From Azolla caroliniana (Eukaryota; Polypodiophyta): a DNA stretch of 64,000 bases. Where the stretch lies: the NCBI GenBank assembly GCA_043228905.1, contig JBHGNT010000004.1:17484001-17548000 (forward strand), read 5' to 3'. Shown here one piece after another: positions 39,959 through 53,300 of this stretch (position 1 is the stretch's first letter; every line of letters starts with the position of its first letter). The notes beneath the pieces were generated by a model. The model searched no databases and had not been told where the DNA came from. It worked only from the letters and a program-made list of their open reading frames with translations. Made by a program: the position numbers and the translations under genes.

Positions 39959-40349
39959 TGTAAAGAATCGGGTATGATTCTTGTGTAGAGAAATAGGTGT
40001 GAGCTGTGTGTGTGTATGAGAGAGAGAGAGTGTGCGAGTGAGACAAGGAGTAAGACAAAGAGTATACGCAAGATAGATTATATTAACAAAGGAGAAAGAC
40101 TCAACTCCTATACAAGGTGGGAGGAGGGTGCTTTATATAGTCACCCTCTCTCTTCATTAACTACAAGATTCATGGAGCATGGGGAATGTGAAAGCTCATA
40201 AGTTATGTGTCATAGAATATGATTCTATGACTCATACTTAATGCTAGAATACAAAGAGGTGGCATAATGGTGACTCTTGACCGTTTGAGTGTCTATTCAC
40301 TCTCAAGGTGAGTTCACACACTAGACCAAGTTGAGCTTGATTCTCAACA
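39959..40349 (-). repeat. 5' LTR of copia I (391 bp)
   Basis: On the minus strand it starts TGTTGAGAATCAAGC at 40349 and ends CCGATTCTTTACA at 39959. A TATA-like GACTATATAAAGC lies near 40130-40142. The ends resemble those of the F and H LTRs (TGTTGAG...TTTACA), so these families are related. Confidence 0.86.
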
Positions 40350-42056
40350 TTAATAAACAAGTAATGTGAGTTTCCATTGGAATTTTTTGGCACATCATCA
40401 ACAAACTTGGATGCCCTTTGGGCCATGTTTGACACTATCTCAAATTTCTATGAACAATGTTTAGTATATGATCCAATGATGTATTACTCGTATCTTTTAT
40501 CTCACATTTCCAACGTCAACATGGAAATACAAAAATGATTGTTTTGACATGTAGTTCTAGAATATGCAAAACAGTCACAATATCATGTTGTTGTTAACTA
40601 TTCCATTGACAAAAAAAAATGCAAAAAGTGAGATACAAAATATTGATATTTTTTGAAGAAATGATGATGTTTGATGGGAGAGACACATGTGGCTAATTAG
40701 GAGCACAAATCTATATTGGCAATTACAAGAGAGACGGAGAGAGAAAACCAAATGAAAAGGGGTGCCACACACATCCTCACTATGAGATTGTCAATGACGA
40801 GGCTAAAGAAAAAAAACATTAGGATTGCAAGGTTCTAAGGAACGGTCTAGCCAATGTGAAGCTTTGAGCCTAATTGGCCACATCATAGTAAAAAAGAATA
40901 GAAGTTTGGGGATGGTGTAGATGATGCAACAACGAGTGTCTCTAAAAGTCGATGCCCAAGTACCACTAAACTTGAGAAGGGAAATGCAATGGTTGGCTAT
41001 GGTTCCAATGATAGCGCGAATGGTATCTCCAAATTTTCTCATCCAAGATTTAGTGCAATTGAGACATTAAATGAAGTGGTGAAGGTATGGAAAAAGAAGG
41101 ATCCTTATGAGAATGAAGAAAAACAAAAAGAAGAGGCACTAATCATTACCTCCAAAACCACATTCTCAAACTCAATTATGCTTGACATGAGGTTTGGAAA
41201 AGAAGTTGTGCAATAATGATGATGTTGGAGTTCGGAATATGTTGGGGTTGCAAGTCTAAATGATAACACGAATGCAATCCCCAAGGCTTCAAGCCCAAGC
41301 CCCACTACGGTCAAGACCTTACTTGAAGAGAATATCAATGAAGATAAGCCCTATGAATTTGAGATGACAATCGTCAAAAGGGTAATAGAGGTAGAACATA
41401 TGGTAAACTCATCTTTGATCCCAAAACTTGAGCAATCTGCCTATTATCACGTTCAAATAAGATTTCCACACATCTTGAACCTACCAATCCTTGCACAAAA
41501 TTTTGTCATAGTCATAGTGTGTACTCTCAATTGCAATATTCATTAGTAAAGTTCTTGAACATTGAGTGTTGCTACTCAATTTCACATGTATTGCATGAAA
41601 AAATTATCTTTGGTCCGCCATGTCATATTTGACCGTAAAAAGATGATGATAAGATCCTTCTCTCTCTCTCTCTCTCTCTCCATAACCTATTTGAAATAAT
41701 GAACTATGATAGTTCCATGCATCTTTCTCAAGAACCAATACTAGATTGCTATAAAAGTTATTTTCAAAAGTTTAGGGGAGTGTATATGTCTATAAACTAA
41801 TGCAAAGATGTCAAATGTGGAGGTAAATTGTATCATGTACATGTAAGAAATTGTTGAAATATGTTATCAAATTGTGGGGATATCAAAGAAAATTGAAGTT
41901 TTCCCCCAATTTTTAAGAAAAATGGTGCAAGAAAACTTAGCATTGTCAACTTAAATGCTCCTTAGCATATAGATGAGATTGCATTGTGCATGAATGACCA
42001 TGGCTCTTTTATCATTTTCTACTCCCCCATATTACTATCTAGTAATCCATAACTCT
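40350..42056. other. Unassigned region with diverged internal duplication
   Basis: No recognised gene. On the plus strand 40915-41215 and 41240-41400 give two related peptide stretches (GYGSNDSANGISKFSHP and GVASLNDNTNAIPKASSP, each followed by a DPYENE or DKPYEFE-like segment). This suggests an old duplication within a lost coding sequence. A frame at 40989-41216 (75 residues) covers the first copy. A CT microsatellite lies at about 41654-41680. Confidence 0.45.
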
Positions 42057-42114
42057 CCCTTTTTTTCCAAGAAAAACTTCTTCCATTAGTTATAAAATTT
42101 TACAAATGAGACGA

Positions 42115-45100
42115 TTATGTACAAATCCCTGTAGGGACGCAATAGTTCCATCTTATGTGGATGCCCACTGACTCAAGAAAGGGAGAGGACGACCATTGTT
42201 GGATGAAGGCTATTTGTTGTCTTTCAACTCCATCAGAGCCGCCCTTAAGGCCATCATATTGGCTCTTCAAAGTGGCTATAATTTCACTCCATATCTCTTG
42301 CAGTAACCTTGTTGGATGTGCGGTTTGGTTGGAGAAGGCTCGCCTACATCGTTGTTTCCATAGAATCCAAAGAGTTATTGGGCTAACCAATTCCAACACC
42401 TCTTGAGATTTGTCATTAAGAGGAGTGGAGTGGACATTGCCATTGGAGGAGAAAAAGACCTCTTGTGCTTTTATCACCAAAGTCATCCCCTCCTCATGAT
42501 GCTCATATCTACCAACTACGGTCTGCCATGATAGCTAACATATATTTCCCCACTTGATTGAGCTTTGCACCTAGCATAATTGCAACAAGCGGCCAACCCC
42601 CCGCCATATTCGATGGGACGTTGGGTAGTCCCATAGAGCGTGTCGTATTGATTCTAGTGCATGTGGGCACTCTACACAATTAGGAGAGCTAAGGTTCCCA
42701 CGTTGTTATGCTCCCACTGGTAGGGACTTATGTATTAATGGCCATTGGAACGTGGTAATTCGCCTCAAGTGTTGTTGTTTCCAGATTTTCTGCCAAAACT
42801 TGGTGATTATTGTGGGAGGAACTTGAAATGTGTCACCTTCACAGCACTCGGCTCTCGGGCGGTTTGAGCAGCTAGAATGTGGCGACCCAATCTAGTTGTG
42901 AATTGGAAGAAAGGGATGGGTTTGCTTCCTTGCCCCATGTAGGGGTCATGCCATGTCCATTGCAAAGGGTTCCAACTAACCTTACATAGCCATGTGTTTT
43001 CATGAGTACATATGTGCCAATCAGGTTGTACTTTGATCGGATCAGGATCTACAATCCATTTATGACCAGTACACGCGAGTACTCGAATTGCGTTATTCTG
43101 TGTTGGTGTCTCAATGTCTCGCAATTCAGAGCCTTTGAGCCTGTCTGGTGGTCCCCTACCTCTCGGGATCAGAGATCCTTCCTCTGCGTGGCCTATCCAT
43201 TTCTCCATTGTCGTCCTTTGAGTAGCAGATTCCCTAATCAATAGAGCGTTAATGATTTCCGATCTCATAATCCATCTACCCCTGATTCCATGGAGTATGT
43301 TCGCCTGATCTTGTAGTGGCAGTGACATAAACTGTTGCCAACATTCTACACTTTTTCCTGGACCATCTACAATGTATCCCCATGACAACCCCTTACGTGA
43401 TCCCAATAGTTGATTAGATTCATCCTTGATACATGGGTTCCATAGGATACGTTGACTGAGCCAAGCAGGTTCGGATCTCGATTGATCACACTTGGACCCT
43501 CGACGAATGTCACACCATGCCTTCCACATGGATGCACTAAATCTATCCTCCAATTGGCGGGAGAAACTAGGTTTGAGATCCATGTTTAGAATCCATCCTG
43601 TTTGGGGGGCCCAAATGACCCCTTTTCGTGGCCTAAAGTAAGCGAAACGTAACCCCAGTAGCATTTTCCAACAGTCATTTCTTGGTTGGAGTCCTCGCAC
43701 CACAAATTTTGCAAGTAAGGCTTTTGATTGTGAAAGGGGATCAATAAGACCCAATCCCCCTCTCGACTCAGGCATTGTGAGTATCAGCCACGCCACCTTC
43801 GCGCGAGCTACATGGTCTTCCTTACCAGACCAAATGTAGTTGCGGACCAGTCGTTGAATCTGATGTATACTTTCCTTGGAGATTGTCCAGCATGATAGAC
43901 TGTACCATGTTGTTGCGAGTAGTACCTGATTTGCCACTATGATGCGACCCGCTAGCGACAGTTTTTTCGAGCTCCAATGTATCAACTTTTGTCGAATGGA
44001 ATGGATAACGGGTGCAATCATAGTCTCCGGCGGTATGTTGAAAACAATTTGGAAACCCAAATATTTGGTGGTCACTCCTTGATTGATCCATTTGAAAGCG
44101 GGATGTGGGTGCCATGCCGGATGTGTTTCCTAAGAGAGCCATATTGCACAGGATTTGTGCCAATTGATCATGGCATTGGATCTCTTGCAAAATACAACTA
44201 GCCCACTTTCTAGCTTTTGGAGGTTTTCCAAGTCCCCTTGCATGTAGAACGATGTGTCATCTGCAAATTCTATATCCAGGATGCTTTGGTGAGAATGAGG
44301 TACGGGAAGACCACGTAGGTTGAGATGCCACGAGTTGAGAAAGCAAGAGAGTGCTTCGGCGTATAATAGAAATAAGGATGGAGCTAGTGGGCATCCCCGT
44401 CGTACAAATCGGGATATTCGGAAAAAGGGGCCCCTTTCACCTACCAGTGAAACACAACTGCTACCATTTCTATAAAGTCTTGCAATGCCTTTGATCCATG
44501 TCTCTTGAAAGCCGAGTTCCAGCTAGCATACCCTGTCATATGCTTTCTCAAAATCTAGTAGCACCACCGCTACCTTGTTGTTGGTACGCTTGGCAAGGGC
44601 TATTGCTTCCCAGAATGAGAAGAGGTTGTCTAGGATGCTCCGATTTCTAACAAACCCTGTCTAGGATGGATGAATGAGTTGAGGGAGAAGTGGTGTTAAA
44701 CAACGTGCCACGATTTTTGCGAGCAACTTATAGACAATATTGAGAAGAGTTATGGGCCGCCACTTGCCAATATCGTTGGCATTCCCACCACTTTTAGAAT
44801 GAGATGTATCATCCCCTGTCCAAATTCCTCGGCATGCTTCCAGAGGTGATGATCTCCTCATATGCCTAGAGGAGGTCTTCTTTAATAGTGTCCCAAAGGC
44901 ATGTGAAAAAGTGTGGGGTGAGGCCGTCGATTCCAACACAACTATCGGCATCTAAATCAATGAGGGCCTCCCATATCTCGATGATTGATAGGGGACGCAC
45001 GAGCCATGTATTCATTTCCAGGGTGACTTTCTCGGGTATGCTTTGGAGGATAATATCTTCTCTTATGTCTTCTTTTGTAGCTATAATGTCTTCGGTAAGT

Positions 45101-46390
45101 AGGCGGTTATAGTAACTTGTGGCAATATTCCTCATTTCGTCGCCATCCTCCGTGGTCGTTCCATCCTCTCGGTTGAGGTTGTGCATCATAGTTCTAGCGT
45201 GCCTCGGGCCTTTGGAGCGGAAGAATTCCTTCGTGGTTTTGTCCTCTACTCGAATCCATCGCGCCATGCTTCCATGAAACTCCATGTCATATATTTCCTT
45301 TTCCGCCATGCTAAGTTCATGTTTGGTCGTGGCGACTTGTCCTGCGATCCAAATACATGACGAGTATCTCTGTTGGAGTTGTTGTAAGGCTATTAGTCCC
45401 CGTTTTGTCCTCTATCGCTTCTCCTGAGCATCCTTGCTTCTGGTCTTGACAATCTCATGTAGGAGAGTTGAAGCTCTTGTTAATTTAGCTAGAAGTTTGT
45501 CAGATGTTGATGAGTCATTGACGGGTAATGACCATTGGTTCGAGAGTTGGTCCTGCACCTCTATAAATGTGTAAATAGTGTGTGGGATGCGAGTATGGAA
45601 TGGGCCCCATTTTTGGTGCAATGGAAAATGACCAGCTACCGAGTAATGGTCAAAGAAAGTCCTGCTTGGAGTTATGTGACACCACCCTCCCTTCGCTTCT
45701 AGAGCCTCACCCACATAAATGCGGTCAATGCGAGATAGGGTGGGTCCACTATTCCACCCGTTTGATCGGGAGAATAGGAGAGAATCCCTTTTTCGTTGGA
45801 AGTTGTCAAAATGCCAGATGTCTCGTAGGTTAAGGTGGACACATAGCTTCTCCCATTGTTTATGTTCCCTTCCTTATAGAACTATGGGGTTGTTGTTGGA
45901 GCTATCGTGAATGGATTCGATCATATTAAAATCCCCTCCAATGCACCACTCTTCTGCACTCGCTACTTGTAGGCGGATGCGGTCCCAAAATGTTGCCCTT
46001 TCTGTTCTACTATTTGGAGCATAAACATTCATGAAGTTCCATCGTTGTCCTTGGATGGCCAACGTGCAAAAATATGCCCTACCAGGCAGGTATAAGTGAT
46101 TCCTAGTGTATTAAGCCTTGGGTTAGATGTTCCTGAATCAAAGTGCAAATACCACCATGATTTCCATCCTCCCCAATTGTTGGCTCCCAAATAGTTCGCC
46201 ATGATCTTGGTAGAAGGTCTCCAACTTCCTTTAATTGCGTGCTATCGAGGTGGTGTTCCTGCAACATGATGATGTCAACACCACTCCCTAGTAAATATTC
46301 TTCAAGATCCCTTCTCAGTTTCCATCTGTTTTGCTAGTCTAGTCTACTTCTAAGCCCTTGCACGTTCCATGTTACAATCTTCATACTCAT
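42115..46390 (-). pseudogene. LINE ORF2: endonuclease, reverse transcriptase, zf-RVT
   Basis: The start ATG at 46390 gives MSMKIVTWNVQGLRSRLD, the classic start of the AP-type endonuclease, followed by a TAG. The endonuclease also shows IIMLQEHHLD and WCIGGDFNMIE (GGDFN near 45925-45942). RT at 44951-43900: KWRPITLLNIVYKLLAKIVA, VVLLDFEKAYDRV and LDIEFADDTSF, with the FADD active site at 44256-44267. The long open frame 44075-42807 gives KYLGFQI, WSSKKLSLAGRIIVANQVLL and GGLGLIDP. The C-terminal part at 42486-42115 (WILWKQRCRRAFSN) ends the protein. Such enzymes nick target DNA and copy their own RNA there. At least six stops or shifts break it. Confidence 0.88.
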
Positions 46391-46599
46391 GGAATGGGGT
46401 GGGAGATTGCCAGTTGTTCCTGGTGCTTTGCACAACAGGTCGTGAGTGGGGAGCACTCACCATTTAGACATCCAGTCATTTCAAGGGATGGAATGTTGTT
46501 CCAAATCCAAGAGTGGAGTTTGTGGGCTAACATGTGAGTTTCAATAGTCCCTTCTTGCTTCTTATAGAAATAAAAAGAAGTCTGGCGTTAGATGGGTGT

Positions 46600-47770
46600 T
46601 TATAAGAGTTCGCAAGTGGAGTGGCAGGGATGAGGTTCCTCTTCATCCATGGTGCACCAGTATTCTGTGTTATTCCAATGCTTCTTTAGTTTGTTCATGA
46701 GGGCTTCATCTCTTATTTTTGTGACAAAACAGGCTGCTTGACTGCATAGGGTATCTTTGATCTTGGACTTGGACCATTCCTCTTGTGCCGGAAGCAAGAG
46801 TGGAAAAGAAATTGAGCTCATCGGTACTCCATTCGTGTGTACCGCCGATACATGTACCCTTATTTTGTCCACTTTCGTGTGCCCTATATCGAGCCACTTC
46901 AAGGCATTTTGCGGGTGTGGTTCAAGGTCCTGGCTAGTTGTATCACACTCGTTTATGGCTAGGAAGGCTATGATCTGAGGAGTGATATTCAAAATATTGC
47001 CTTGATTTGTTGTTCTCCATTGGGTGCAGTTCCGTTAAAGCTCCGCATTAAGGTCTTAACATGACCGATCCTTCGTCGCTTCCCTGTTTTGTAAGCTTTA
47101 ACGAGAATTTTCTCTTGTGTGTTTGGAGTCACCTTGGGTCTTTCCTTGGGGCTTAAGAAAGCACTAGGGGTGGCGGTGTTCTCATTTGTGGGGGGGAGCT
47201 CTTGTAGTAGATAAAAACGATTGGGGCTCACTAGCAATGGAGGATTTTGTGACTGTGGAGTTTGACGTAGGACATGGGATTTCCCCACCACTCGCCATTC
47301 CATCACAACCTTATCTGGGGCGTGGTGGGGGAGGTTTTTGATGTCCTATGGTGTCCCGACCTTCCAAGGTCTCCATGGTGGGATCCTTAATGCGTCTCGT
47401 GGGGCAGTTCTTTTTTAAATGACCAAGCTTTTTGCATGCAAAACATTGTCTCGGTGCGCCGATCACTTCTATGCGTTGTTCAATCCGTATTCCGTTTTTC
47501 CCCAGAATGAGAATGTTGGAAGGAAGTTTGTTGATGTCATGCACCAAGAGGCGGATAGAGGGAAGGCCTAGGTGTTTCTTTAGCTTGTTTGCTAGCGTTA
47601 ATTCCTCGTCCAATATCATACCCAAGGAGTTTCCAATAGTAGGAAGTAACATATTGTATTCTAAGGATAATCCCAGAAACAACATTCTTACCTTTTTCAT
47701 GGAATCATCCTGTTGCGTGGCTTTCTCTAGGTTAAAACTGGGGGCCCACTTCTCGAATTGAGGGCACTTC
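46600..47770 (-). pseudogene. LINE ORF1 with CCHC knuckle
   Basis: From 47763: EKWAPSFNLEK, then LFLGLSLEYNMLLPTIGNSL, ILDEELTLANKLKKH and a zinc knuckle CFACKKLGHLKKNC. This matches the second half of the DUF4283 plus knuckle layout of plant L1 ORF1 RNA-binding proteins. After a shift or two the piece 46992-46600 adds FLAINECDTTSQ and PLLLPAQEEWSKSKI. The first part of DUF4283 is missing, so the element may be 5' truncated near 47770, where a G-rich run begins. Confidence 0.78.
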
Positions 47771-50040
47771 TCAAACTAGGGGGGGGGGCGTGGAAACCCT
47801 TAGTGATTAGGGTGAAGTAGTGGCGGCAGGGAGGCTATGACGACACCGCCTGTGGGTCGTCTGCAGGAATGAGTAGAGAGAGGCTATTGTGCCCCACGTC
47901 TGCAGATCACCTCCTTGCGTTGGTGCGGTTCAAACCTGCACCGGCTCCGTTTCCGCACCTCCTGCTCCGCTGCTCAGGGTCTTTTGTTGAGGAGCTCGCG
48001 CCGCAGACCTCTGCCCTGCACTAGCGCACCGTTCCTCTGTTGCTGCTCTCGTTTAGCCTATCAAGACCTACGTTTATTTGTAATCCATAACTTGTTGTTT
48101 GTATTCTACATTATCACAAAATATTTACTTTTTCACAAATATAACATATATGGCACAATCCCAAAATGTGGGTTTGTTCAATGGACTCATTATCTGAAGC
48201 TTGGATTATACGAAATGATTATTGAGGTTCCAAAGCAATCATTGTGTAAGTAGGAGAATAAGGTAATCTCTTAACAAATATCGTACTCCATGTATACAAA
48301 CTTCAAAGCATTTGCATTTGTACCTATATACTTTGATGGTTATCTTTAAGCTAAAATTAGTGTAATAAGCATAATTAATTATCTATTTTAACTATTAGTA
48401 TTTAAATGTAACTTCGATTTCTTGTTTATTTCTTAATTTAATATTAGTACAATACTTTCTCAACCAAAATATAGAGAGAAAGTCAATTATATTAATGTTG
48501 ATGTCTTGTTTTGGGAATTTTTTTTCGAGAAAACCCTAACTCAAACCCTCTTTTTTCTTTACAAATCCTCCTCTTTTCCCAATGTTCCCACGACTTCTCA
48601 ACATAGCCTCTCTAGTTTCTTTTTTTTATGGTTCCATTCCTTCCACCATTATCTCTTGAGCCTTGACATAGCAAGTAGTTGATCACTACCATGGCTTCAA
48701 AATGTTAGCAAAGATGGGCATATGTAACCCCCCACAAAAAGGGAAAAAAAAACTTTCCTTGGCTAAGATATCTTATTATTGTTCTCATGATGCCAACAAA
48801 GGAAGTCAATGTCATCTTTCTCTTGCCAAAATGCAACAAGTTGGAAGAGGAGAACAATATTAAAGCTTAAAAATGCTAAAGGTACTCAAATCAAAAGCCC
48901 TAGAAGGTAAGCTACACTACTTTGAGAAGTTAAAATAGTAATTTAGCATCAAACATAATCATGAAAGCCAAGGAAGAAACAAGATAATTTCTTACCAAAC
49001 AGATAACATCAATGCATGGCTTAAAGGAGGGTGGACTCAGTCAAACTTCAAATGAACAATTGTTGTCAATGAATAAGATAACGACAAACATTCTCAACCA
49101 TTATACCAATAAGTTATCCACTATGACCAAATGACAAATATGCTGAATTTTTTAATGTTTATGCCACTTAAAATGTTGGCAAATGGAGGAGAACTGTAAT
49201 AGTAGATAAGTTCACACACAAGGCTATTTGTTGATCAATACCTTTATTGGTTGATCAAGTGACATAAACCACATAGGAAAGCATGATGAATTCGATTTGC
49301 TCAACTCCTAGATCACCAATTGACAAGTCACAATAATGATTAGGTCAATTTGTTGCATGATTCAACATGTTGAAGCACATGGGTAAGCGTGATGCATTCC
49401 AACTTGTTTGGTAGTTAGATCAAGAGTAGTCTTGAGGAGGGTGAGATAGTGTGATGAGATGAAGACAAACCAATGCTACGACATAATTATGTGATTGAGC
49501 AACATTACTTGATGTTTGTTCATTGATATTGTAAAGCTATAAATAGATATTTGTAATAATTGAAAGCCTAAAGACAGTTTATGAAATTACCCAAAATTTC
49601 GAAAGCCTTGAAATGTTGTCAAGCGGGAGTGGAACGTGGGTTCAATTGAGATCTAGCCACACATCGTGCAAAACTTAAGGGAGGGGGGGGGGGGGGGTGA
49701 ATTGTTAATTTCTCTCCAAAACCGAAAGTAGATGCATGAACCGATTGCAATAATTCCGAGCCTAAATTGCTACTTTTGCTTCGAAGTAGAGGATCCATTT
49801 GCTCACCTAGCTCCAAATCAGAAGCCTGACAGTACGAATCAATTGAGTCGAGTGGCTCTACTATCGCACTTTGATCCTGAATGCATAATTGAGCCGTGCT
49901 GCTTATGCACATTGCATGTGTAATCTGCTCTTCTCCATTAATCACAGGCTTAGTGGGGGGTAAGTTTGGCTCTTAATGACGTGCTTAGTGTGCTCTTAAT
50001 CATGTGATTAGTGCGCTGTTAATTACGTACGTGTGTCTTT
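47771..50040. other. Intergenic region upstream of the ETL1/CHR19 gene
   Basis: No supported gene. A frame at 47915-48253 (112 residues, cysteine and arginine rich at its start) has no known domain. A G-run lies at 49683-49697. Sequence from 48480 to 49600 is AT-rich and I see no repeat that matches elements in the window. Confidence 0.5.
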
Positions 50041-50049
50041 AAAATTGAT

Positions 50050-50314
50050 TAAAAAACCTTTGATTCAATTTCTCTGAAAATTTGGCGCCTTCGTCGCCAT
50101 CTCTCTCTCTCTCTCTCTCTGAAGCTGAAGCTGAAGCTGCAGCAGAAGAACTAACGAAGAAGACGAAGGTAGAGATCGTGGCCAATATCTTCATCCCCAC
50201 GCCATAGCCGGTCAATCCATCTTCTGCTCAAAGAAGAATTCAGTAGAAACCATTACCTGCGACTCTCTCTCTCTCTCAGACACCCATCCTCGTACACACG
50301 CTGTTCTCACATCC
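50050..50314 (+). promoter_or_regulatory. Proximal promoter and 5' UTR of ETL1/CHR19, with an E2F-type site
   Basis: TTTGGCGC at 50081-50088 fits the plant E2F consensus TTTSSCGC, 227 bases before the start codon. CT-rich tracts at about 50101-50120 and 50262-50279 and GAAGCT repeats (50121-50145) are typical of plant 5' UTRs and core promoters. I see no convincing TATA box. The transcription start is not determined. Confidence 0.45.
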
Positions 50315-53300
50315 ATGGATATGAATCCTGTACTTCTCCATGAGCTCTCTGATGATGACGACGATGACTTTTGTGCTTCTCACAAGGTGAAAGTTTCTCG
50401 TGTCTTAGGCCCTCGTATTTGCTTCACAGGAGAACGTGGATCAGATGAAACGGAGAACAGCTATGGAAGCTTAGATGCAAGAAACTGTGAGATTATTGGA
50501 GCTAAATCTATTCCTTTATATGAATCATTCGTCATTCAAAGCAAGGCAAAGAACAAAGCTTTAGATGAAGACGAAGATCTTCAAACTCTCGTACTGAGGA
50601 AGCGGAAAGCAAGAACATACGTTTTGGAGGACAGTGACGAAGAAAATTTCAGGCCTTCCCGAAACAAACATGAAGAAATCCAGCGAAAAGCTAGAAACAT
50701 ACCGATGCTGAAGCAGACCGTTGTTATTGATATCACTGATGAAGAAGAGTCCGGTGTTGCTCAAAAGAAAGCTGTAGAAGTGACAGGAGAGTTCAGAAAC
50801 TTACAGAAGAAACGTGAAGGAGTAATCTCTGAAGAGTTTAGAAACGTAATGGTGAATCAGGATTTGGTTATTGACGATAGTGATGATGGAGAATTCGAAC
50901 CTGTACAAATGAAACTTAAGGGAACGTCAGGAAATTTTAGAAACGCGATCATGAAGCAGAATGCAGTTGTTCATGACAGTGATAGAGAGTTTGGGCCTGT
51001 ATTGATGAAACGTAAAGAAACGCCAGGAGGGTTTAGAAACGTAAAGATGAACCAGAATAATGTGGACAATGATGAAGCCATAGCTAGAATGATCCAGGAA
51101 GAAGAGGATCTTACAGAGTTTGGTTCTTTAATATGCACTCAAGATGAAGAGACGGAGTCTCAGGTAGACCTCATAAAAAAAACACTGCAAAAATGTGATG
51201 AAATTGCTGCATCTTTAAGGAAAGAGCTGAACGTTGGAGGTTCAATCACAGATTCTGGAGGGTGTCATATGGATAGCTATGCTGAAGTAGATCCTTCAGC
51301 AGCAAAAATTGTCACACAGGTGTGATAAATCAGGTCCATCTCAGGTCCATCTTATACTATGTCAATTCTTTTACTATATTGAATCTTATACTGTTAAAGC
51401 AATGTGTCCTTCGAGTAGCTTTGACGTGAATCATTTTCCTATGGATGGGCACTTTTTACTCTAGAGCTGCCTAGAGGTTTTTTCCCCATGTACCCACATA
51501 TACATGATATACTCATATGTGGTGGTACAAAGTAATTAGGAAGTTAGGGCTTTACATATAGCACTCACACTCATACTTACTGTTGTTGTTCTCTTCATCA
51601 ATCTAGAGCTCTTCCAGCCATCTTATTTCCTTTGTGTGATCTCCTTCTCATGTTCTGTGTGTGCTTCTATTCGTGATCACTCATTTTCTCATACCTATCG
51701 TGTAGTTTTTTGGATCTCATACTATGAGCCATGTCCTAGTGCATTTTAGTAGTGTTACGTTAGATTTTTCATTTTTCAAAAAATATTCTCATCCTCATTT
51801 CCATGTTTTGATAAATTTGGCAGCTTCTATGATCTCTTAAGCTAGAAGAGAAATTGTGGTGTCTGTGAATATTGAAGCTTTGATCAATACTGTGTTGAAC
51901 CATGTTATTTCAAGGCATTGTTCTAAGATCTTATTATCTGCTCATTTTTAGTCAGACGTGTGTGCTGCTTGTCAAATTAAAGAAAATTATGTACAACTAA
52001 TTTTGAAGCCCTATCAATTGGTGGGAGTGAATTTTTTGATGCTACTATACCGCAAGAAGGTTGGAGGAGGTATGCCCTCAAAATTTTATTCATAAATTAT
52101 AAGTATGGATGAAACTTATATATGATGTTTCAGATCAGTATGAATTTTCATAATCTTGAATAATAGGTATACACAATTCATAGAAATATAGTGCAAGCTG
52201 TACTCATTTCAAATGTCGAAATAAAATGCCATAAACTTACAAATTAAAAGGCATTGTTCAAGTTTTGAATGAGTAATGCAAAATAAGTTCAGATACATCT
52301 GTCTTTACTTACATATTAATCATAGTTCAAAGTAACCGAAAGAAATTGGCCAGGCAAATATTGCCAATGTGTTAGGAGCTACAGGATTGAAGTTGTGAAT
52401 CAAATAATGATGCACCAATGACAGGTGAATCATGGCTAGATCAAAACTGTCGTAACACGATCCTTGTAAGACCACCTAAATTAGAAAATTAGAAGTCATA
52501 ATGCAAACTGTGCATGCTCCTGATTCTCTGGAATCTGTAGGTGACTCTGAGTAAGAAGATAAAAATGTTGTGAGTTGCTGAACTGCTCATAGAAGCAACA
52601 TTGTGCTGCTTTGCTGTGAGAGGGGGTTTGATATATGTATGATGCAGGTTCATAGTAGATAAGATTGTGGGAAATAGAGGGAGATCGCCATTTGGAAAAA
52701 ATTCCAGAAACTTACAATGCAACTTGCAACTCATCATGCAACACTTAGCAAAATAATACTGATACTAATGTATGTGTATGTATCTATGTCTACCAAGGTG
52801 ACTAGATGTATGCGTGTTCATCTGTATAAACATGTAATTTTATAGATGCACGCATGTAAATGAACACATCTATGTATTTGTGAATGCACACATGTATTCC
52901 CTAGACTTCAAATTGAGGTGTTCTTATTTTATCTAATCATATTGAGAGCTATAATCTGGAGTTCACTTCCATTTGCAAGTATTCTTCGTAATATCTGCAG
53001 TGTGAGATAGTTTTCTGTTGCTCTAATTGCAGCTATTCTTGCCGATGAAATGGGTCTAGGGAAGACGATCCAGGTATATTGCAAGTGTGAAGCGGCTGGA
53101 AATACTAGGAACAATGGTGAATTCTTTTGAGAATTAAATACTGATCAGAATGCCATGAATACTTGACAGGCAATTTCATTTTTGGCTGTTCTCAATCACT
53201 TAGACAGAGACCCAGGTCCACATTTGGTAATTTGCCCAGCTTCCCTGCTAGAGAATTGGTCAAGAGAACTCAAGAAATGGTGCTCACATTTTTCAGTAGT

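Larger units (their letters stand above)
42057..47770 (-). mobile_element. L1-type LINE, nearly complete, decayed
   Basis: Reads right to left: an ORF1 with a CCHC knuckle, then ORF2 with endonuclease, reverse transcriptase and a C-terminal zinc-binding domain. A 3' tail follows with CTTGGAAAAAAAGGG, the A-run being at about 42058-42066. This is the normal plant L1 order. The right end is blurred; ORF1 may be cut at its 5' end near 47770. I did not find target duplications. Stops and shifts in both ORFs show it is inactive. Confidence 0.88.

Noticed and set aside
51952-51960. Alternative exon 2 start of CHR19 at 51956 after the nearer CAG
   Set aside because: It would put the conserved [12 protein letters not shown] block out of frame; the acceptor at 51950-51951 keeps phase 0.
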